The notes below the pieces were generated by a model. That model ran no database searches. It had not been told where the DNA came from and saw nothing but the letters and a program-made list of their open reading frames with translations. Below, piece by piece: positions 8,171 through 14,787 of a stretch of DNA of 20,589 bases. The position numbers and the translations under genes were made by a program. The DNA is from Bacteroidales bacterium UBA6192 (lineage in GTDB: Bacteria > Bacteroidota > Bacteroidia > Bacteroidales > F082). The stretch is taken from the NCBI GenBank assembly GCA_002422725.1, contig DITE01000103.1, positions 1-20,589 of the forward strand, read 5' to 3'. Each line of letters starts with the position of its first letter. The stretch's first letter is position 1.

Positions 8171-10270
8171 TTAGCCCAGTTCAATAATACATTTACTCCC
8201 TCTTACAGCTTTTGATCCGGCGGGCAGCGATTGCTTTTTTACTTTTCCCTTGCCATTCATCTGTACTTTTATTCCTGCCGATTCAAGTAAAAAAACAGCA
8301 TCTCTTGCTCCCATGCCTCTTACGTCAGGTATTATTTCTTCTCCTGTTTCAATGTTTACAGTTTCAGCAATTCCATTATTATCCCTGCAGGCAATCCATT
8401 CATTCTGATCCATTTCTGCAGAAACCGGGACGCTGAGCAATTTGAAAATGGTTTGCAGTTCTTTGGCATTTCCTGATGCATATACCGGTGCTGAACGGAG
8501 TAAAGAATCTGATTTGGTGGCGACGAAATCAAGTCGCGTAGAGTAAACCTTATCAGCCACCTCTTTAAAAACCGGCCCTGCAATTGATCCTCCGTAGTAA
8601 ACTCCTTTGCTGGGATTGTTAATGACCACAATCATTGAGTATTTCGGGTCTTCAGCCGGGAAGTAGCCTGAAAATGATGCCTTGTAATTTGATTTATTAT
8701 ACCCCGCATTGTTTTGGGCAATTTGAGCGGTGCCGGTTTTGCCGGCGATTTTGTAAACCGGATTTTTTAAATGTGTGGCCGTTCCCTGCTGAACTACTCC
8801 TTCGAGTAACGAACGCGCCATGGCTATTGACTCGGGATTTTTTGTGATGGATTTTGAGAGAATTACAGGACCGAAGGTTTCAATAACCTTTCCGGCTGAT
8901 CTTATTTCTTTCACAAATTGCGGTTTTACCATTACACCGTTATTGGCGATGGCATTATAGAAGGCCAGCGTCTGCAATGGAGTGAGTGCCACTTCATATC
9001 CTATCGACATCCAGGGAAGCGATACTTTCGACCAGTATTTATGTTTGGTGTCTTTTATTGAAGGGTTTCCTTCTCCGGGAATATCCAGCCCAAGTGGCTG
9101 ATTCAGTCGCATCGCATAAAGCGCATCTATAAACTGCTGTGGCTTGTCTTTGTATGCTTTGTGAATGACTTTTGAAATGCCCACATTTGACGATACTTCA
9201 AATGCTTTGCGAACACTGATGCGGCCATAACCTCCTTTGTGGGAATCTCTCATGGTCCGGTTCGCAAACATTACTGTTCCACCCTGGGTGTCTACAGTGT
9301 CGCTGAGGCTGACCAGTCCGTCATCGAGTGCCGCCAGCAAAGAAGCCAGTTTAAATGTTGATCCGGGTTCTGAACTTTCACCTATCGCGTAGTTGTATTT
9401 TTCTTCATAAAAACCTTCTTTGTTTTTACCAAGATTTGCAATGGCAACAATAAAGCCGGTTTTTACTTCCATCAGAATGGCGCAACCATGATCGGCTTCA
9501 TTGGCGATCAATTGCCGCATCAAAGCATCTTCTGCTACATCCTGAATATTAATGTCAATGGATGTTACAATATCATGTCCGTTTCTTGGTTCAATCTCAT
9601 TTTCGTCATTCAATGGCCTCCACACACCATTACCAATGCGCTGCATAAGGCGCTGTCCGCTTTCACCTTCAAGCAGGTGGCTGTATGCGCCTTCAAGTCC
9701 AATGTCGTTTTCTGATCCGTCTTTGTCCCAGCCTATGGTTCTGAAAGCAAGCCATTTAAATGGAAGCTCTCTCTTATTTTTCGCCTGGGCAATCAAACCG
9801 CCTTTGTATTTTCCAAGCCTGAAAATCGGAAATTTTCTTACTTTTTTAAGGTCACTGTAAGTTATGTTACGCTTAAGCAATAAATAACGATTGTTTTTTT
9901 TACGGCCTTGTTCCAGTATTTGTTTGTACTCTTTTTTACTGCGGTCTCTGAAATGATTTGCCATATGCCAGGCGAGTGAGTCCACATTTTCGTAAAAGAA
10001 TTCATCGTTATAATGGGTGTTGCCTGCATCAATACGCAGTTCAAAAATGGGAACCGATGCCGCCATTAAACTTCCGTCAACAGCCAGAATATTGCCCCTG
10101 GTGGCTTCTATATTTTCGTATCTGATGCTTAACTTTTTGGCTTTTTCGCGCCATTCATCGCCTTCAACAAACTGAATGTAGGCCGCCTTGCCAAGTATTG
10201 ACAAGCCAAGCACTACCATGACAAAATAGACAAGGTAAACTTTCTTTAATATTTCGCCCTTATTGTCCAT
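8171..10270 (-). CDS. ftsI: septal penicillin-binding protein (FtsI/PBP3-type transpeptidase) with PASTA domain
   Basis: This transpeptidase cross-links septal peptidoglycan from the periplasmic side, paired with FtsW. One membrane anchor lies at about residues 11-33. A PBP dimerisation (pedestal) domain follows, beginning with the ATRGNILAVDG box (56-66). The transpeptidase domain has the three active-site motifs: STFK with the nucleophile Ser304, SSN (360-362) and KTGT (511-514). After it comes a single PASTA domain at about 646-699, ending GSKCIIELG. At 699 residues it fits Bacteroidota FtsI, which is longer than the E. coli protein because of the PASTA tail. It starts 4 nt after the ftsL-like gene. 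PASTA in a Gram-negative PBP is known for this phylum. Confidence 0.95.
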   Translation of the reverse strand: MDNKGEILKKVYLVYFVMVVLGLSILGKAAYIQFVEGDEWREKAKKLSIRYENIEATRGNILAVDGSLMAASVPIFELRIDAGNTHYNDEFFYENVDSLAWHMANHFRDRSKKEYKQILEQGRKKNNRYLLLKRNITYSDLKKVRKFPIFRLGKYKGGLIAQAKNKRELPFKWLAFRTIGWDKDGSENDIGLEGAYSHLLEGESGQRLMQRIGNGVWRPLNDENEIEPRNGHDIVTSIDINIQDVAEDALMRQLIANEADHGCAILMEVKTGFIVAIANLGKNKEGFYEEKYNYAIGESSEPGSTFKLASLLAALDDGLVSLSDTVDTQGGTVMFANRTMRDSHKGGYGRISVRKAFEVSSNVGISKVIHKAYKDKPQQFIDALYAMRLNQPLGLDIPGEGNPSIKDTKHKYWSKVSLPWMSIGYEVALTPLQTLAFYNAIANNGVMVKPQFVKEIRSAGKVIETFGPVILSKSITKNPESIAMARSLLEGVVQQGTATHLKNPVYKIAGKTGTAQIAQNNAGYNKSNYKASFSGYFPAEDPKYSMIVVINNPSKGVYYGGSIAGPVFKEVADKVYSTRLDFVATKSDSLLRSAPVYASGNAKELQTIFKLLSVPVSAEMDQNEWIACRDNNGIAETVNIETGEEIIPDVRGMGARDAVFLLESAGIKVQMNGKGKVKKQSLPAGSKAVRGSKCIIELG

Positions 10271-10274
10271 CAGT

Positions 10275-10697
10275 TTATTCTTTTACATGAATTTTTACAG
10301 GAGGAACTACTGATTCCTTTACGCCGGTGTTTTTTAATTTATTGGCAACTTCCGATTGCTTGCTGTGATACATAAGGGCTGATTTCGTGGTGATGTATTC
10401 ATACCTCAGCTCTTCAAGCTCTCTTTTGGTTTTTGATATTTCAATCATTGTTTTCTCAGCATTGTAAGAATTGGCGATATAAAAAATGGCCATCAATGTC
10501 AGGAAAAGTATAAATGGTACTTGTGTAGTCAGGTTATCACGGGTAAGAAAGCTTCCATCTACAATGCTGTGCAATGATCCACCAACATTGACTTTTTGAT
10601 TCAGCATACTGAATGCCCTGAAAGACCTCTTCTTTTTAAGGGGTTTTTCAACAGGTTTGGGCCTGACGGTATTTTTATGATCGCTAATCTTCGTCAT
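10275..10697 (-). CDS. FtsL-like divisome protein
   Basis: This 140-residue protein has the FtsL plan: a basic cytoplasmic N-terminus (Lys/Arg-rich at 19-27), one membrane segment at about 58-77 and a short periplasmic part. The periplasmic part reads as a coiled coil (about 80-110, with regular Ile/Leu spacing, as in ISKTKRELEELRYEYI). Direct similarity to proteobacterial FtsL is not evident, as expected for this fast-evolving family. The call rests on topology and on position between rsmH and ftsI, where FtsL sits in dcw clusters. FtsL would form a complex with FtsB and FtsQ that activates FtsW-FtsI. Its start overlaps the rsmH end by 14 nt, so the two are probably translationally coupled. 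The N-terminal cytoplasmic tail of about 57 residues is longer than in E. coli FtsL. Confidence 0.8.
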   Translation of the reverse strand: MTKISDHKNTVRPKPVEKPLKKKRSFRAFSMLNQKVNVGGSLHSIVDGSFLTRDNLTTQVPFILFLTLMAIFYIANSYNAEKTMIEISKTKRELEELRYEYITTKSALMYHSKQSEVANKLKNTGVKESVVPPVKIHVKE

Positions 10698-11589
10698 GGT
10701 TTCTCTCTGCTATCCTGAGCTTCGCACTGCGGGCACGGTTATTTTCGAGGACTTCTTCTTCAGTTGCTATGGTAGGTTTACGGGTAATTGGTTTGAATGG
10801 CGCATGCAGATTTCCGAAGAAGTCCTTGTTCACAGTCCCTTCAAAATTTCCGGTTTTCATAAAGTTTTTAACCAATCTGTCTTCCAGCGAATGGTATGAC
10901 ATCACCACCAGTCGCCCGCCCGGCTTGATGGTTTTTGTGGTTTGCAGAAGCATTTCTTTTAATGCATCAAGCTCACCGTTTACTTCAATGCGAAGTGCCT
11001 GGAATATCCTGGCGAAAAATTTATTCTCTTTGCCTCTTTCTGCAAATGGCTGCAGGATTTCTTTGAGTTGAGCAGTTGTGTTGATGGCTCCTGCTCCTCT
11101 GGCTTCGGTCAGTTTTAAGGCAATGCGGTATGCATTTGGCAATTCGCCATACTCGCGCATTATCTTTATAAGATCTTCGGTTGGGTATCGGTTTATGACT
11201 TCCTTTGCGGTCAGATTCGATTTTCTATCCATTCTCAGGTCGAGATCAGCATCAAAACGGGTAGAAAAACCGCGCTCTGCCTGATCAAGCTGATGCGACG
11301 AAACACCCAGATCAGCTAGGATTCCATCCACCGGAAATGCTTTAAAAAACCTCAGAAAGTTTGTGAGGAACCTGAAATTCTGGTTTATCAGCGTAAAGCG
11401 GCTGTCGTCAATTGAATTTAAAAGTGCATCTGCATCCTGATCAAAGCCAACAAGTCTGCCGGTAGTCAGCTGTTCAAGTATGGCACGTGCATGGCCACCG
11501 CCTCCAAAAGTCACATCTACATATGTGCCTTCGGGCTTAATGGCGAGTCCATCCAGACATTCGCTGAGCATTACGGGCTTATGATACAT
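10684..11589 (-). CDS. rsmH: 16S rRNA (cytosine(1402)-N(4))-methyltransferase
   Basis: RsmH (formerly MraW) methylates N4 of C1402 in 16S rRNA at the ribosomal P site, using S-adenosylmethionine. The protein begins with MYHKPVML, and the SAM-binding loop is VDVTFGGGGHA (24-34). Family motifs follow: GILADLGVSSHQLD, FSTRFDADLDLRMD and, near the C-terminus, VMSYHSLEDRLVKNF. At 301 residues it has the normal length. It is the second gene of the operon, 11 nt after mraZ, and its end overlaps the ftsL-like gene by 14 nt. No unusual features. Confidence 0.97.
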   Translation of the reverse strand: MYHKPVMLSECLDGLAIKPEGTYVDVTFGGGGHARAILEQLTTGRLVGFDQDADALLNSIDDSRFTLINQNFRFLTNFLRFFKAFPVDGILADLGVSSHQLDQAERGFSTRFDADLDLRMDRKSNLTAKEVINRYPTEDLIKIMREYGELPNAYRIALKLTEARGAGAINTTAQLKEILQPFAERGKENKFFARIFQALRIEVNGELDALKEMLLQTTKTIKPGGRLVVMSYHSLEDRLVKNFMKTGNFEGTVNKDFFGNLHAPFKPITRKPTIATEEEVLENNRARSAKLRIAERNHDED

Positions 11590-11600
11590 TTTTCAGTTAT

Positions 11601-12062
11601 TTATTCGTCGTCATTCATTTGTCCCATCACCTCTTCGGCAAGGTCAGAGAAGCTGCCAATGTTGTCGCGTATTGAAGCTTCGTACTTGTCCTTATCCCAT
11701 ATCTCTATGATACTGAGTGCAGATGACAGTACGATGTCTTTTGATATTCCGGCGAAAACTGCCAGATCTTTCGGAATAAGCAAACGTCCGGTAGAGTCAG
11801 TTTCAACTTCACGTACGCCCGCCATAAAGATTCTGATGAAATCGTTATTCTTTTTGATAAAGCGGTTTAGCTTGTTTACCCGTTTCATTTCTTTGTTCCA
11901 CACCTGACGGGGATACAATTCAAGGCAAGGTTGAAAAATGCTCCTTTTCAGGATGAAGCCTTCGGAGATTATGGCATCAATCTGCGACTTGAGTGCCGAA
12001 GGCAGCATCAATCTGCCCTTGACATCAACCTTGCAGTCGTGAACGCCAATTATTTCCGTCAT
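11601..12062 (-). CDS. mraZ: transcriptional regulator MraZ
   Basis: MraZ is a DNA-binding protein of the SpoVT/AbrB superfamily that forms a ring-shaped oligomer and controls its own dcw operon. The 153-residue protein shows the two tandem half-domains, each with the DxKGR/DxTGR-type signature: VDVKGRLMLP in the first and ETDSTGRLLIP in the second. It is the first gene of the cluster. Three 10-bp repeats lie 40-69 nt upstream of its start, as expected for autoregulation. The ATG at 12062-12060 agrees with the family N-terminus and lies about 20 nt downstream of the predicted transcription start. Confidence 0.96.
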   Translation of the reverse strand: MTEIIGVHDCKVDVKGRLMLPSALKSQIDAIISEGFILKRSIFQPCLELYPRQVWNKEMKRVNKLNRFIKKNNDFIRIFMAGVREVETDSTGRLLIPKDLAVFAGISKDIVLSSALSIIEIWDKDKYEASIRDNIGSFSDLAEEVMGQMNDDE

Positions 12063-12088
12063 TATTCGTTTTGTTGTTTTTAGTGGTG

Positions 12089-12096
12089 TAAATATA
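12089..12096 (-). promoter_or_regulatory. probable mraZ operon promoter, -7 element
   Basis: The mraZ strand reads TATATTTA, seven of eight positions of the Bacteroidota -7 consensus TAnnTTTG. The first MraZ box lies just upstream, and the whole array spans the place where a -33 element would be. MraZ bound there should block or modulate RNA polymerase. Predicted transcription start is around 12082, giving a leader of about 20 nt. No clear TTG/TTTG -33 element is visible. Confidence 0.55.
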
Positions 12097-12101
12097 GATG
12101 G

Positions 12102-12131
12102 TTTTTACCACTTTTTACCACTTTTTACCAC
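12102..12131 (-). repeat. MraZ-box direct repeats (3 x 10 bp)
   Basis: TTTTTACCAC occurs three times head to tail without mismatch (12102-12111, 12112-12121, 12122-12131). On the mraZ coding strand this reads GTGGTAAAAA with an exact 10-bp period, so each copy falls on the same helix face. Known MraZ operators are 3-4 short GTG- or TGGG-containing repeats at about one-helical-turn spacing just upstream of mraZ, for example GTGGG-type in proteobacteria and AAAGTG-type in mycoplasmas. The match in motif core, copy number, spacing and position makes this a confident inference, although binding is not shown here. Confidence 0.85.
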
Positions 12132-12308
12132 TACTGTTAATAACTTTTTGCAGAAATGGTGTTTTATATATCCGATTCAGTGATTTAACATGTTGAAAAT
12201 GAGTGTTATAAAATCATTTTGGGTTATTATTGTTTTCTAACCTTTGGCGAATTATGATGACTTTTTCTTGATTTTTTAAGTCGCCGGTAAATCAATTATC
12301 GAATTTTG

Positions 12309-12316
12309 TAAATTTG
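12309..12316 (+). promoter_or_regulatory. probable promoter of the glsA-glsB-engB operon, -7 element
   Basis: TAAATTTG matches the Bacteroidota -7 consensus TAnnTTTG exactly and lies 36 nt before the ATG at 12352. That would leave a leader of about 30 nt. I see no good TTTG -33 element at the usual distance, so this is a moderate call. Confidence 0.5.
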
Positions 12317-12351
12317 TTAAAAATTCAGGAACACAATTTTACACCTGAAAC

Positions 12352-13218
12352 ATGGAAGTAAACGAGACCGTACCCGAGGGGGAATATATCAGATTCATTG
12401 ATCTTGATAAAGTTATAGAAGGCAAGAGTCCTCGTTTACGTAGGAACCTGCCTGGGTTTTTGCTGAGATATCTCAAAAGAATAGTCCATCAGGATGAGTT
12501 GAATAAGGCACTGAATAAGCATAAGGATAAGTATGGACTTGAGTTTTTTGAAGTAATTCTAAATGATTTTGGAGTCAATATTGCTGTCAAAGGCGAAGAA
12601 AATCTTCTGAAATCGGAGCGGTTTGTCGTGGTTGCAAATCATCCTTTGGGAGGACTTGATGGAATCGCACTTATGCAGGCTGTTGGCAGAATCAGACCCG
12701 ATATTGTCTCTCCGGCAAATGATTTTCTGATGCATTTGCCCAACCTGCGTTCACTGTTTATTCCTGTAAATAAGCATGGCTCTAATGCCACAAACATTGC
12801 TGTTTTCAACGAAACATTCGCCTCTGACAAAACAATAGTTTATTTTCCGGCAGGTTTGTGTTCACGCAAAACAGGCGGCGAAATTCTTGACCTGGAATGG
12901 AAAAAGACTTTTCTGAGCAAAGCCAGAGCTTATAACCGCGATATTCTTCCGGTGCATATCAGTGGGCGTAATTCAGGTTTCTTTTATAACTTAGCCAACT
13001 TCCGCAAATGGTTAGGACTGAAAGCAAACATTGAAATGCTCTTTCTTGTGGATGAAATGTTTAAACAAAAAAACAAAGACATCGTCATTACATTTGGGAA
13101 TCCAGTTGAATTAAGCACTTTCACCAAAAAGCACAGCGACCAGAAATGGGCTGAACTTTTGAGATCGCACGTTTACAAATTGGAAAAGGATCCGGATTTA
13201 ATCTTTAATGCAGACTAA
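12352..13218 (+). CDS. PlsC-like lysophospholipid acyltransferase, GlsA-type (glycine-lipid O-acyltransferase)
   Basis: This 288-residue protein belongs to the 1-acyl-glycerol-phosphate acyltransferase superfamily. The catalytic block is at 95-103 (ANHPLGGLD), which has five residues between His and Asp (HX5D) rather than the usual four. A second block, YFPAGLCSRK (163-172), corresponds to the FPEGTRS-type substrate-binding block. There is no signal peptide or clear membrane span. In Bacteroides, adjacent genes glsB and glsA make glycine lipids: GlsB N-acylates glycine and GlsA adds the second acyl chain by O-acylation. The partner gene here overlaps by 11 nt, which supports a GlsA role. The exact amino-acid head group (glycine, serine dipeptide or ornithine) cannot be read from the sequence. 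Confidence 0.8.
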   Translation: MEVNETVPEGEYIRFIDLDKVIEGKSPRLRRNLPGFLLRYLKRIVHQDELNKALNKHKDKYGLEFFEVILNDFGVNIAVKGEENLLKSERFVVVANHPLGGLDGIALMQAVGRIRPDIVSPANDFLMHLPNLRSLFIPVNKHGSNATNIAVFNETFASDKTIVYFPAGLCSRKTGGEILDLEWKKTFLSKARAYNRDILPVHISGRNSGFFYNLANFRKWLGLKANIEMLFLVDEMFKQKNKDIVITFGNPVELSTFTKKHSDQKWAELLRSHVYKLEKDPDLIFNAD

Positions 13219-14164
13219 AAAATCTATGAGCCAGAAAATGGAACAGATCATTCCTCCGGTTGACCGGGAGGCAATTGAGTCAGAACTTACCAGCGACAAA
13301 CTAATCCGGAAAACCAACGCCGGAAACAATCTCATATACATTCTCAATCACCATAATTCACCCAATGTTGTGCGTGAAATTGGCCGGTTGCGCGAAATAA
13401 CCTTTCGTGATGCCGGTGGTGGAACGGGTCTTTCTATCGACCTTGACCATTATGATACCTGCGAAAATCCGTTCGAACAACTGATTGTTTGGAATCCGGT
13501 TGACAAAGAAATTATCGGAGGGTACAGATATTTGCACTGTAAAACCCTTACAAAAGGTGAAGACGGGGAATACCACACGCCAACCTTCAAACTGTTTCAC
13601 TATTCCGACAAATTTGTTGAAGAATATCTGCCCTATACCATTGAACTGGGACGATCTTTTGTTCAGCCTGCATATCAGCCGGTTAACAATATCCGTAAAG
13701 GAATGTATTCGCTTGATAATATATGGGACGGACTTGGAGCATTGGTTCATATTTATCCGGATGCAAAGTATTTCTTCGGGAAGATTACCATGTATCCTGA
13801 TTACAATACCAGAGCCCGCGATCTTATCCTTTGGTTTATGAAGAGATATTTTGCTGATCACGATAAGTTGGTTTATCCGATAGTTCCGCTTGTGCTCAAA
13901 ACCGATGAAACTGAACTTGAACAGGCTTTTCCCAATGGAATTTACGAGAAAGATTATAAACTGCTGATTCAGCAGGTGCGTTCTTTGGGTGAAAACATTC
14001 CGCCATTGGTCAATGCATATATGAACCTGTCTTCCACAATGAAGTTTTTCGGCACATCGCTCAATGATGATTTTGGGGAGGTTGAAGAGTCGGGAATTAT
14101 TGTAACCATTGCCGATATTTACGAAATTAAGATTGAACGACACCTAACAATATCCGAAAGGTAA
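13208..14164 (+). CDS. GNAT-family N-acyltransferase, GlsB/OlsB-type (hemolysin-like)
   Basis: This 318-residue protein resembles the OlsB/GlsB branch of GNAT enzymes, often annotated as hemolysin. These transfer a 3-hydroxy fatty acyl chain from acyl carrier protein to the amino group of an amino acid, the first step of ornithine- or glycine-lipid synthesis. Family-like marks are VREIGRLREITFRDAGGGTG (near residue 55), a conserved acidic/His stretch (DLDHYD), IGGYRYLHC in the GNAT core, and ELGRSFVQPAYQ, where the family has a similar conserved block. The start at 13208 overlaps the previous gene by 11 nt; in-frame ATGs at 13226 and 13238 are possible alternatives. It ends 2 nt before engB. 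Pairing with the PlsC-like gene strongly suggests lipid synthesis. Confidence 0.82.
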   Translation: MQTKKSMSQKMEQIIPPVDREAIESELTSDKLIRKTNAGNNLIYILNHHNSPNVVREIGRLREITFRDAGGGTGLSIDLDHYDTCENPFEQLIVWNPVDKEIIGGYRYLHCKTLTKGEDGEYHTPTFKLFHYSDKFVEEYLPYTIELGRSFVQPAYQPVNNIRKGMYSLDNIWDGLGALVHIYPDAKYFFGKITMYPDYNTRARDLILWFMKRYFADHDKLVYPIVPLVLKTDETELEQAFPNGIYEKDYKLLIQQVRSLGENIPPLVNAYMNLSSTMKFFGTSLNDDFGEVEESGIIVTIADIYEIKIERHLTISER

Positions 14165-14166
14165 TC

Positions 14167-14787
14167 ATGATCATACGAAATGCTGATTTTCTGGTTAGCA
14201 ACCCCGATCCGTCGAAATGTCCGGCCCCCGACAAACCTGAGTATGCATTTATCGGAAGGTCAAATGTAGGCAAATCGTCGTTGATCAATATGTTGCTAGG
14301 TCGGCGAAATCTGGCAAAAACTTCTTCTACACCGGGAAAAACAAGACTCATCAACCATTTCATTGTCAACAATGATTGGTATCTGGTCGATCTTCCGGGA
14401 TACGGTTATGCCAAAATATCGAAAAAGGAAAGAGAAAAATGGGAGGGGATGATACGTACTTATCTTACCCGCAGAGAAAGTCTGGTGAATACTTTTATAC
14501 TTATTGACTCGCGCATTGAGCCCAAAAAATCGGATATTGATTTTATCGATTGGTTTGGCGAAGCTCAGCTGCCATTTGCATTGATTTTTACCAAGACCGA
14601 TAAACTCACGTCAAACGCAATGGCATCAAACATTGCAGCGTTTAAAGCCAAGCTTTCTGAAACCTGGGACGAGTTGCCAACCATGTTTCTGAGTTCTGCT
14701 GAAAATGGCCTGGGAAGAGACAGTATTCTTGATTTTATTGAAGAGAACAATACTGCCTATCAGGAAATTTTGGAACAAGGAAACTAA
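14167..14787 (+). CDS. engB: ribosome biogenesis GTP-binding protein EngB (YsxC/YihA)
   Basis: EngB is a small essential GTPase that acts in late assembly of the 50S ribosomal subunit. All five G motifs are visible in the 206-residue protein: G1 GRSNVGKS (30-37), G2 TPGKT (55-59), G3 DLPGYG (75-80), G4 TKTD (142-145) and G5 SSAENG (176-181). The KWEGMIRTYL segment after G3 is also typical. It starts 2 nt after the GlsB-type gene and is probably co-transcribed. Its stop codon overlaps the stop of the convergent helicase gene by 4 nt, so no terminator separates them. Confidence 0.96.
   Translation: MIIRNADFLVSNPDPSKCPAPDKPEYAFIGRSNVGKSSLINMLLGRRNLAKTSSTPGKTRLINHFIVNNDWYLVDLPGYGYAKISKKEREKWEGMIRTYLTRRESLVNTFILIDSRIEPKKSDIDFIDWFGEAQLPFALIFTKTDKLTSNAMASNIAAFKAKLSETWDELPTMFLSSAENGLGRDSILDFIEENNTAYQEILEQGN

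Larger units (their letters stand above)
12063..12351. other. divergent intergenic control region between mraZ and the glsA-like gene
   Basis: This 289-bp AT-rich stretch separates the two divergent operons. The mraZ-proximal part (12082-12131) holds the repeat array and the mraZ promoter. The glsA-proximal part holds a -7 element at 12309-12316. The middle (about 12140-12300) is AT-rich with no reading frame, repeat or hairpin that I can support. Confidence 0.8.

Noticed and set aside
11491..11907. Open frame of 138 codons on the plus strand
   Set aside because: It spans the antisense of the rsmH start and the mraZ gene and shows no family features.
12102..12131. Short tandem repeats considered as a CRISPR or phase-variable tract
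   Set aside because: The units are 10 bp with no spacers and sit exactly where MraZ boxes belong; a regulatory reading is far better.
13358..14143. Open frame of 261 codons on the minus strand
   Set aside because: It lies wholly antisense to the GlsB-type gene, which has clear family features. The antisense product has no recognisable motif and is a codon-bias shadow.
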